Origin: a virus | Strand: one strand, 5' to 3' | Length of the DNA stretch: 20,123 nucleotides | IMG/VR virus record: IMGVR_UViG_3300030106_000005 | Span: 1-20,123 of that record | Notes under the pieces: model-generated | Seen by the model: only the letters and a program-made list of their open reading frames with translations | Told to the model about the DNA's origin: nothing | Database searches by the model: none | Position numbers and translations under genes: made by a program | Shown: one piece after another, positions 13,907-20,123 of the stretch | Position numbering within the stretch: position 1 is the stretch's first letter | Layout: every line of letters begins with the position of its first letter

Positions 13907-16290
13907 ACTGGTAATACTTTATTTGGATTTATACGACCTGCTTGTTTAGTCGTGCCTGTTTTTTCTGTTCTAACTCTATCTAACATAGCATCTAATTGTT
14001 TAGAACCAGCATCAGAGCTGCCATCTCCTAACATAGATACAACATCTGCAGGAATAATATACTCATCTTGTGATACAGCAGCAGCAGTTGTATCTGCTCC
14101 TATTGACATAGGTAAGTCATCAGCCATGCCACTATTGCCATTGCCTCTAATTAACCCTTCAGTTTGTACATCTAAATTGCCTGCAGCTTGTCTTAGTATT
14201 TGATCTCGCAATATCATAAATTGTTCTTGTCCATACTTAACAATAAACTCATTTACAATGTCGCTATTATCAGTTTCTCCTAAAATAAACTGTATAGTTT
14301 CTTGTACTATAGGGTCTTGCATCATATCTGTTGATTGACCAGTAGGCATATTTACATCTTGACCTTCTTGATAACCCATTGCTTTTACAGCTTCTCTACC
14401 TTTTTCTGTTTTAGCTAAAGCTTTTAATCCTTCATTAGGTAATTCTTTATCGGTATCTCCACCTTCTGCAAACATAGGTGCACTAAACATAGGAGTATTA
14501 GTCATAGGTCTAATACCAAATGGTTGCATTGGTGTATTATCTGGTGCTGCTGGTGTAGGTGGTGTAAATACAGGTCCTCTTTCATTAAATGTAGGACTGC
14601 CACCTGCAAATACTCTATTATCATTAAAACCACCACCTGGTCCACCTATTGACATTGAAGGTGCTGGTTTAGTTACAGGCATTTCTACAGGTATAGTTAC
14701 ATCTGCTCCACCTTCAATAGGTATAGTAATAGTTTCTGGAGATTGATCGTATATAGTTCCACCCTCTGGTAAAGGTTTAGCAAAATCTATTGGATTAGGT
14801 CTAGGCATACTTGGTGGTTTACCACCAAATATATCTTCATCTCCTGGTCCAGTTATTGGTAACTCACTTAGGTTAGGTAAACTAGGTGTGGGCATAGGAT
14901 CAGGTACTGGTCTATTAATCATTTCAGGATATACAAACTCATCACCAGTATCAACTGGAGAGGGATTAAAAGCTCCACCTTTTGGAGATGGTGCTGGTCC
15001 ACCAACATTTGGTGGTGGTGTTATTGAGTCTGGTGGTGGTGTAGATATTGGTCCTTCTCCTGGTCCACCTATTGATGGTGGAGCAGGTGGTCTTACTGGT
15101 TGTTCAAATATTGGAAATGGCATAGGCTGTTGTACAAATCTAGCATATGGATTTAAAATTTGTTGCATTTGTGGAGTACCATAAAATGTTTGATAAGTTG
15201 GAGACTGCATAAATGGATTACCATATCCTGCAAACATAGGTGGTCTACCAAATCTAGGTCCTCTTTCATTAGGTGGTCTACTAAATCTTGGTCCTCTCAT
15301 TCCATATGAACTAGCAACTGGTCTATTAAATCCTAAATCAGTTGCAGTTGGATTTATATTTTCAAAATATGCAAACTCAGGTTGAAAACCTGGCATAAAA
15401 CCTCTAGGTATAGTTGTTGGTGCCCTACGAGCAGGTAAATTATACACACCTGTTAAGTTTGGAACAGGATTATAAGGATTAAATCCTACATTAATATTAC
15501 GACCTCTTTGAAAACCTACTTTACCACCATCAGCCATAGGTATTTGTTCAGGATATCTTTCATACATTAATCTTTTTCTTTCTTCTTCATCAATATCCAT
15601 TTGAGCTAACATTCTTTCAAATTCTTCTTGTGATTGCATAACACTTGCTGTACCTGCTGCAGTTCCTGCTAACATACCAGTTGGTTCCATTGCAGCTCCT
15701 GCTAATGATTGCATACCTGCATCAAGACCTCTATCACCAAACATAGTTCCAAATGATTCACGAGGTGTAAATCCTCTAAAATCACCTGCAGCATTAAATC
15801 CAAGCTTAGAGCCTTCTTGTGCAGCTTGTATTGCAGCATCTCTAGCTCCTTGTTCTGCTACTTGTATTGATAAATCTGTTGCTTTAGGTAATGTTGCTGC
15901 ATCTATTCCTGCTTGTGTTGCTGCATCTGCACCTACTGCAGTTTCTGCTGCACCACTTAAAGCTTTTGTTCCTAATCCTGCTGTAAGACCAGATAGTAAT
16001 GCTTTAGAACCAGAACCACCTGTTTGTGCATAAGTGGCTAAACCTGCTCCTATTCCAGCCATGGCTCCTGCTGATAAACCTGTTCCAGCTAATAAAGTAG
16101 GTGCTAATAAACTTCCTAACATAGGTGCTAAAAAAGGTAAGAAAGCTTCAGGCTGTCCTGTCTCTGGATTTACTGTCAATGGCATAGCAGATGCTAATCC
16201 TTTAACTTCTGCAGGATTAACATGAAGTAACATAGAATCGCCAAAACGACCTTGTGCTGCTACGTTCTTAGTTTGTTGTTTTATATCCAT
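13903..16290 (-). CDS. Gly/Pro-rich virion protein (795 aa)
   Basis: The order is: a polar N-terminus with SMLLHVNPAEVKGL; a Gly/Ala-rich hydrophobic segment (about 51-118); MADGGKVGFQRG at 252-263; a long Pro/Gly-rich low-complexity middle (about 264-640) with internal repeats; and a conserved C-terminus. That C-terminus includes IRGNGNSGMADDLPMSIG and QDEYIIPADVVSMLGDGS, which resembles a module of many podovirus virion proteins. The Pro-rich middle suggests an extended, flexible protein. No enzyme motif is seen. GAGGAAG precedes the start, and the gene directly abuts the 113-aa gene (TAG then ATG). It is probably a tail-associated or internal virion component; the exact role is unknown. 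Confidence 0.72.
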   Translation of the reverse strand: MDIKQQTKNVAAQGRFGDSMLLHVNPAEVKGLASAMPLTVNPETGQPEAFLPFLAPMLGSLLAPTLLAGTGLSAGAMAGIGAGLATYAQTGGSGSKALLSGLTAGLGTKALSGAAETAVGADAATQAGIDAATLPKATDLSIQVAEQGARDAAIQAAQEGSKLGFNAAGDFRGFTPRESFGTMFGDRGLDAGMQSLAGAAMEPTGMLAGTAAGTASVMQSQEEFERMLAQMDIDEEERKRLMYERYPEQIPMADGGKVGFQRGRNINVGFNPYNPVPNLTGVYNLPARRAPTTIPRGFMPGFQPEFAYFENINPTATDLGFNRPVASSYGMRGPRFSRPPNERGPRFGRPPMFAGYGNPFMQSPTYQTFYGTPQMQQILNPYARFVQQPMPFPIFEQPVRPPAPPSIGGPGEGPISTPPPDSITPPPNVGGPAPSPKGGAFNPSPVDTGDEFVYPEMINRPVPDPMPTPSLPNLSELPITGPGDEDIFGGKPPSMPRPNPIDFAKPLPEGGTIYDQSPETITIPIEGGADVTIPVEMPVTKPAPSMSIGGPGGGFNDNRVFAGGSPTFNERGPVFTPPTPAAPDNTPMQPFGIRPMTNTPMFSAPMFAEGGDTDKELPNEGLKALAKTEKGREAVKAMGYQEGQDVNMPTGQSTDMMQDPIVQETIQFILGETDNSDIVNEFIVKYGQEQFMILRDQILRQAAGNLDVQTEGLIRGNGNSGMADDLPMSIGADTTAAAVSQDEYIIPADVVSMLGDGSSDAGSKQLDAMLDRVRTEKTGTTKQAGRINPNKVLPV
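15239..15304 (-). repeat. 33-bp imperfect tandem duplication
   Basis: Two adjacent 33-bp units begin with GGTGGTCTAC (15239 and 15272) and differ at only a few positions. They encode repeated R-G-P-R-F-(S/G)-R-P-P (residues around 332-351 of the 795-aa protein). The unit length is a multiple of three, so the frame is kept. Confidence 0.7.
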
Positions 16291-16632
16291 CTATCTATCT
16301 TCCTCTTTGGTTTCACAGCCAAACATATTAAAACTCATGTCAACTGCACTTGTATAAACTTTTACTACATCTGTTTGATTTAAGGTTATGCCTAAAACAA
16401 TAGCAAAAGAATCATTTGCTGCTACTGATTTATCATAAAAAAGAAACTGCTTATCATCAGCAGTTGCACCAGCAACATGAACACTTAATCTAAATGTTAT
16501 TGCTGATCCTGTTCTATTTGCTGCAACTATTGAACTTACTGTTGTTTGTGTCATATCAGGACAGGTATAAAGTGTAGTAGTTGTAGTTGCTGCTGGGTCT
16601 ACTTGACCTAAAACTTTTAAATTATCAGCCAT
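16291..16632 (-). CDS. Small beta-rich virion protein
   Basis: This 113-aa protein is Thr/Ala/Val-rich and strand-forming. Its pattern recurs in marine podovirus and cyanophage virion genes: KVLGQVDPAATTTTTLYTCP, then VSSIVAANRTGSAITFRLSV, then KQFLFYDKSVAANDSFAIVL, ITLNQTDVVKVYTS and SFNMFGCE. This predicts a compact beta-sandwich, probably a decoration or tail-associated subunit. No enzyme motif is present. GGGA lies upstream of the start, inside the preceding gene, with which it overlaps by 8 bp. The structural role is inferred from family resemblance and from its place between tail and other virion genes. Confidence 0.72.
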   Translation of the reverse strand: MADNLKVLGQVDPAATTTTTLYTCPDMTQTTVSSIVAANRTGSAITFRLSVHVAGATADDKQFLFYDKSVAANDSFAIVLGITLNQTDVVKVYTSAVDMSFNMFGCETKEEDR

Positions 16633-16828
16633 GTTTCATTCCCATTAATAAAAATTGTTGTCTCTTTATAGCTTTGCTTGATACAACATCTTGCAATCTA
16701 CTTAATCTACTAACTTCAGTAGCTAAATCCTGTATAGCTTGTTCTGTAATTCTTCTTGATACTGTTTCTTCTGTAGCATCATATTCTTGTCTAGGTATTG
16801 GTAATACTATAGTTTTAGGATGTGCCAT
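16625..16828 (-). CDS. Small coiled-coil virion-operon protein
   Basis: This 67-aa protein has a short N-terminal extension (MAHPKTIVLPIPRQEY) and then a single amphipathic helix (about 20-62) with regular hydrophobic spacing (ITEQAIQDLATEVSRLSRLQ), suggesting an oligomeric coiled coil. It ends KRQQFLLMGMKHG. It shares TAATG with the tail gene upstream and overlaps the 113-aa gene, so it is probably translated by coupling; its own ribosome-binding site is weak. It may be a small adaptor or tail-fibre-associated helix, but the function is unknown. Confidence 0.65.
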   Translation of the reverse strand: MAHPKTIVLPIPRQEYDATEETVSRRITEQAIQDLATEVSRLSRLQDVVSSKAIKRQQFLLMGMKHG

Positions 16829-18678
16829 TATCTTTTACCATCTGGTCTTATATCTAATCTTACATCACCTAATCGCCAACCATAATCATTTGATGAATTA
16901 GATACTCTTATTGCACATTGTCTGCTTCTAGCTCTAGTATTAGTAAATGTAGAAGCTGGAGTGACTGAAACAGTTGATAATGTTGATAAATCTTCTAAAG
17001 GATAGTTTCTACCTTTTATAGTAATAGTTACATCATCAGTTGTTGATTGCTGATCTCTAAACTGTACATCAGGTATTATACTATTAACTGCTATAAATTT
17101 TTCTCCATCTGGGTCTAAATCAAAATCACTTGATTCTATAAATGCAGTAAAATCAGCACCATCATCACCATGACCTATTTCATGTCTATAAATATAATTA
17201 CTATTGCTTGTGCTACTATTTTTACTTGCAGCTATAGGGTTAGTTAATATTAATGCTTGATCCCAAGCTGTTCTTACAAAATTATCTGATGTTGTACCAA
17301 TAGACCAAACTTGTTCTAAATAATTATATAAAACATATCTATCTACTTCTGAACTATTTTTTGAAGGATAAAACCACATAATTTCATTAGCACTATCATT
17401 TACAGCACCAAATATTTTAAACGCTTGTCCTTGATTAAGATCACTTAAAACATAATCTAAAACTGTGCATGGTAATCTTTGTGCAGAACCTGAGTAAACA
17501 TAGAATCCACCATTATCCATAAAGTAAACACTATTATTTGCACTAACTGCTGCATTTGGAGATATTAAAGAAGGACCATGTGCAACTTCATTAAAAGAAA
17601 AAACAAATGGTGCTCCTACAAACCTCATAGAGATAATACCTGCATCTGTCCAGATAAGTATTTCTTGTCTTGTTTGTAATGCTCCTATAATAATAGAACC
17701 CATAGAAAGTTGCACACCACCAGCTTGATTAGTTGCAGTTGGTGTCCAGTCAGTAATACTTTCTGTATCTGAAAATCTTACTAATAAAGGGTCTAAAGTT
17801 GATGATCCTACTGGATTACATCCAAAAGTTATAACATGACGATCTACATCAGATACCATTGTTTGTAAAGCTACTGTTGGAACATCGCTTGCTCCACTTA
17901 AAGATGTAGCATTTACAGCTCTAGTGCTTGTTCCTGATGATTCATCCCAATAAAATATACCGCCTGCTCTTGGATTTAAAACTGTATCATCTCCAAAATT
18001 ATCTATAGACCACAATCTAAGCTGATTAGTAAATGATAAAGATGTTGATGATCCCCATGTTCCTGCTCCCCATGTTCCTGCTCCCCAACCTGTAGATTGC
18101 ACATATGAATCTAAACCAGAATTAAGTTGATATACAGCATCTGCTGCAGAACCACCATTACCAGTATCACTAGAATTTGCAGTAGCAGTTGCAGTAAATG
18201 TAAAAGTATTAGCATTTGGAACAGTATCTATTTGATATTCTTGATTTAAAACTGCAGCAGTAATATTACCACCTAAACTTACAGCTTCACTTATAGTAAC
18301 AAAATCACCTGTTACAGCTCCATGACTGCTATCAGTTGCAGTTATTGTTGTAGAGCCATTAGTAGCTGCAAAAGTAATACCATTTGTTGTTGTAGCTCTT
18401 ATAGGAGTTACATCAGCATATTGATTACCTTCTAATACATAAAATTTTTGATGTGTTCCAAGAGTAATATAATTAGAACCATCTGCAGCTTTATAGGTAT
18501 GTATCTTTCTTGATGTGCCAATAAAACTATCAGTACTTTGTTTTTGCCAACCACCTATTCTTTCAGGTCTACCTTTACGAAATCTAACTTTATCTGCATC
18601 AAACCAGCCACCTTCATTACTATAGTTGGTGCCTTCTTTATTTATTCCTGGTCTAAATACATATTTTCTTAATGGCAT
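16828..18678 (-). CDS. Tail hub/nozzle protein, P22 gp10 / T7 gp12-like
   Basis: This 616-aa protein opens with LRKYVFRPGINKEGTNY and GGWFDADKVRFRKGRPERIG, which resembles the P22 gp10 'phage stabilisation' family (Pfam PF11134). In P22 that protein forms the tail hub beneath the portal; T7 gp12 is the functional counterpart. The rest is beta-rich, with VGAPFVFSFNEVAHGP and SVYFMDNGGFYVY expected of a propeller-like fold. Residues about 82-165 are a Thr/Ala-rich strand insert resembling small beta repeats found in phage tails. A GAGTWG repeat lies at 197-209. It is longer than P22 gp10 (472 aa), mainly through that insert. GAGG precedes the start, and the gene follows the endolysin stop by 2 bp. 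The choice between gp10-like and gp12-like is unresolved. Confidence 0.75.
   Translation of the reverse strand: MPLRKYVFRPGINKEGTNYSNEGGWFDADKVRFRKGRPERIGGWQKQSTDSFIGTSRKIHTYKAADGSNYITLGTHQKFYVLEGNQYADVTPIRATTTNGITFAATNGSTTITATDSSHGAVTGDFVTISEAVSLGGNITAAVLNQEYQIDTVPNANTFTFTATATANSSDTGNGGSAADAVYQLNSGLDSYVQSTGWGAGTWGAGTWGSSTSLSFTNQLRLWSIDNFGDDTVLNPRAGGIFYWDESSGTSTRAVNATSLSGASDVPTVALQTMVSDVDRHVITFGCNPVGSSTLDPLLVRFSDTESITDWTPTATNQAGGVQLSMGSIIIGALQTRQEILIWTDAGIISMRFVGAPFVFSFNEVAHGPSLISPNAAVSANNSVYFMDNGGFYVYSGSAQRLPCTVLDYVLSDLNQGQAFKIFGAVNDSANEIMWFYPSKNSSEVDRYVLYNYLEQVWSIGTTSDNFVRTAWDQALILTNPIAASKNSSTSNSNYIYRHEIGHGDDGADFTAFIESSDFDLDPDGEKFIAVNSIIPDVQFRDQQSTTDDVTITIKGRNYPLEDLSTLSTVSVTPASTFTNTRARSRQCAIRVSNSSNDYGWRLGDVRLDIRPDGKR
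18053..18087 (-). repeat. Two perfect 15-bp tandem repeats plus a partial third
   Basis: CCCCATGTTCCTGCT occurs at 18053-18067 and 18068-18082, and CCCCA follows at 18083. On the coding strand this gives GWGAGTWGAGTWG (residues 197-209) in the tail hub protein. The repeat is in frame. Confidence 0.85.
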
Positions 18679-18680
18679 AT

Positions 18681-19136
18681 TTAAACCTCATGCCATTCTT
18701 TACCTTCAAATAGTAAAGATTCTGCTAATCTTCTTCGCTCTAAACCTGGCAAGACTACTTTCTCTCCATTAACTCTTGCCTTATTCCATTTACGCATTTG
18801 ATGTGGAACTTCATCTTTTTTATTTTCGTTTAAAACTCTTAACATAGTGCTACTATTTAGGTTTGTAGGACCTAAGTTATAAGTCCAAGCTACTAAAGCA
18901 TCAAATTCATTTTGTTCTAATGGCACAGTTACAGCACTATTTACATAAGCACCATAAACTGGTAATTCTTCTTCTAGCCATTTTTCTGCTTGTTCTTGTG
19001 TGCAAGTATCTCCTTCTTTTACATCTTTAGTTCGACCAAATGCTATGGTCCATTTTCCTGCACTACATTTATAAGCTTCAAGCTCACAACCTTCAAACTT
19101 TTTAATAAGCTGTTTGCCTTCTTCTGATATTTCCAT
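18681..19136 (-). CDS. Endolysin, GH24 (T4-type) lysozyme
   Basis: This 151-aa enzyme would cut the N-acetylmuramic acid/N-acetylglucosamine bond of peptidoglycan at lysis. The GH24 signature is clear: KKFEGCELEAYKCSAGKWTIAFG (broken here for reading: E15 in KKFEG, C24 in AYKCSAG, T30 in KWTIAFG). It aligns with the T4 Glu11-Asp20-Thr26 triad at the same spacing, with Cys in place of Asp. The domain continues with FDALVAWTYNLGPTNL and ends GLERRRLAESLLF, all typical. It has no N-terminal signal or SAR segment, so it should need the adjacent holin to reach the wall. The ATG at 19136 is chosen over an in-frame start at 19193 because a strong ribosome-binding site lies just upstream and the family homology begins here. 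Confidence 0.92.
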   Translation of the reverse strand: MEISEEGKQLIKKFEGCELEAYKCSAGKWTIAFGRTKDVKEGDTCTQEQAEKWLEEELPVYGAYVNSAVTVPLEQNEFDALVAWTYNLGPTNLNSSTMLRVLNENKKDEVPHQMRKWNKARVNGEKVVLPGLERRRLAESLLFEGKEWHEV

Positions 19137-19137
19137 T

Positions 19138-19617
19138 TTACTCTCCTTTATCGCTTGTGTGAGATGCTCCAAAATAGAATGAAATAATCGCACTTGCTAA
19201 TCCCCCTAAATATCCTAATACTAGATTTATAAGAGCTTCGCTATTTTGTTCTGGTGGCTGTAGTGTTACTAAAAAAATATAACCTAAAAATCCACCAATA
19301 GTAAATAAACCTATAATTCTTGCTGTCCAATCTTTGCTAAACATACCTCTAGCGTGTTGTTTATCTTGTGTTTCTAACTTAAATATATCTACATCTAACT
19401 CTTTCATTTGAACTTCAAATTCTTGTTCAGCTTTTTTAAGTTCCATCATTTGTTCTGGTGTAGCACTTTGTAAAGCTTGCTGTATAGATTTTTGATCATT
19501 TGATACGCCTAATACTTCTGCTATCTTACCCATAGCCATGCCACCTAAAGGACCACTTAAAGCAGTTCCTATTGTTGGTGCTACTGTACTAACTAAATTT
19601 TTTAATATCCCTTTCAT
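19138..19617 (-). CDS. Holin (GTA-type 3TM holin-like)
   Basis: This 159-aa protein has a hydrophobic Gly-rich N-terminal helix (about 4-37: LVSTVAPTIGTALSGPLGG). A charged coiled coil follows (57-84), then two membrane segments (about 101-119, RIIGLFTIGGFLGYIFLVT, and 129-150, LINLVLGYLGGLASAIISF). The arrangement matches the three-segment holins first named from gene transfer agents (Pfam GTA_holin_3TM). Such proteins make the inner-membrane lesion that releases the endolysin, and the endolysin starts one base after this stop codon. The start has AGGA (19625-19628) at good spacing, embedded in the end of the cyclase gene. The holin call rests on topology and neighbour; the family match is by eye. 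Confidence 0.8.
   Translation of the reverse strand: MKGILKNLVSTVAPTIGTALSGPLGGMAMGKIAEVLGVSNDQKSIQQALQSATPEQMMELKKAEQEFEVQMKELDVDIFKLETQDKQHARGMFSKDWTARIIGLFTIGGFLGYIFLVTLQPPEQNSEALINLVLGYLGGLASAIISFYFGASHTSDKGE
19141..19147 (-). promoter_or_regulatory. Ribosome-binding site that fixes the endolysin start
   Basis: On the coding strand AGGAGAG lies 4 bases before the ATG at 19136 (6 bases counting AGGAG alone). It is embedded in the last codons of the holin gene, so endolysin translation is tied to holin translation. Confidence 0.75.
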
Positions 19618-19626
19618 AATACTTTC

Positions 19627-20123
19627 CTACCTTAATGTATATATAGCTAATTTATGTTTTTTGCCTTTTACAGATATTGGTTTTAGTAATTTTAACTTAA
19701 AACTACAATGTTTTTTAGTGTTATGACCTATGATTAAATCAACACCTACATCTTTGGTAGCACTTTCAAGTCTAGCTGCTGTATTTACAGCGTCACCTAT
19801 TGCACTATAATCAAAGCGTGTATCACTTCCCATATTACCTATTATCGCTTCTCCTGAGTTTACCCCTATACCTATGTCTATTCCTAGATTGGCTTGCTCC
19901 ATATCTGCCTGTATTTTCTGTGCTGCTAATATGGCTTTATTCTCATGCTCTTTTAAATCTATAGGTGCATTAAATATAGCCATCATCGCATCACCTATAT
20001 ACTTATCTACCATACCACCATACTCTTTTACTGCATTAGCTTGTATAGTTAAAGCTCTGTTCATAATATGAGTAACTTCTTCTGGCTCTAGTTTTTCTGA
20101 CAAACTTGTAAACCCTCTTACAT
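19627..20123 (-). CDS. Class III adenylate cyclase catalytic domain (partial, N-terminus outside window)
   Basis: The frame is open to the right edge and reads VRGFTSLSEKLEPEEV just before and through base 20103, so the protein begins outside the window; the TTG at 20103 is not the start. Numbering from 20103, the visible residues include K34 (DKYIGDAMM), the second metal ligand D38, D98 (RFDYSAIGD), N107 and R111 (VNTAARLE). In class III cyclases the Lys/Asp pair selects adenine and the Asn/Arg pair stabilises the transition state. The first metal Asp should be the codon split by the window edge (?-A-T, so GAT is possible). It probably makes cAMP from ATP as a dimer. The C-terminus ends in a normal domain end (VKGKKHKLAIYTL). 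It is 9 bp upstream of the holin and carries that gene's ribosome-binding site. An N-terminal sensor or membrane part may exist outside the window. Confidence 0.9.
   Translation of the reverse strand, partial: VRGFTSLSEKLEPEEVTHIMNRALTIQANAVKEYGGMVDKYIGDAMMAIFNAPIDLKEHENKAILAAQKIQADMEQANLGIDIGIGVNSGEAIIGNMGSDTRFDYSAIGDAVNTAARLESATKDVGVDLIIGHNTKKHCSFKLKLLKPISVKGKKHKLAIYTLR

Noticed and set aside
19137-19193. Longer endolysin start adding 19 residues
   Set aside because: The extension lies inside the holin gene, has no good ribosome-binding site and precedes the GH24 homology. The ATG at 19136 has AGGAGAG just upstream.
20101-20103. TTG as start of the cyclase gene
   Set aside because: The frame continues upstream as VRGFTSLSEK, the conserved first-metal region of class III cyclases, to the window edge.

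Overview
The window is a stretch of a tailed-phage genome (or a prophage or metagenomic phage contig). It is strongly AT-rich and almost wholly coding. It shows no tRNA, rRNA, CRISPR array or insertion sequence. The late proteins look like those of uncultured marine podovirus-like phages of AT-rich alphaproteobacteria such as SAR11 or SAR116. That host assignment is inferred from style and composition, not shown by any single gene.

Layout. Bases 1-1965 (+ strand) hold a compact DNA-metabolism module of small overlapping genes: the tail of an upstream gene, two unknown proteins, two very small proteins (one a probable zinc ribbon), a Ref-like HNH nuclease, a RusA-like Holliday-junction resolvase and one unknown protein. 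Bases 1948-20123 are all on the - strand and read as one tightly packed late operon. In transcription order it carries a class III nucleotidyl cyclase (continuing off the right edge), a holin, a GH24 endolysin, a P22 gp10/T7 gp12-like tail protein, two small virion proteins, a 795-aa Gly/Pro-rich virion protein, a GNAT-like protein, two more virion proteins (395 and 441 aa) and a giant 2,991-aa polyvalent protein. Most junctions overlap (TAATG, ATGA) or are a few bases apart, which suggests translational coupling. The two blocks converge and overlap by 18 bp at 1948-1965.

How the genes may work together. The + block would process replication and recombination intermediates. The - block would build the tail and ejection apparatus and lyse the cell. 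The 2,991-aa protein has the size and makeup of a protein ejected with the DNA: two HExxH zincin sites, two ADP-ribosyltransferase-like segments, a coiled coil and a C-terminal LPD38-like region with a hydrophobic segment. Five copies of a P-x-F-S-R peptide fall at its module boundaries and may be processing sites.

The most notable finding is the cyclase. Its visible part keeps the adenine-specifying Lys/Asp pair, the second metal Asp and the transition-state Asn/Arg, so it looks like an active adenylate cyclase. It lies 9 bp upstream of the holin, within the late/lysis operon.
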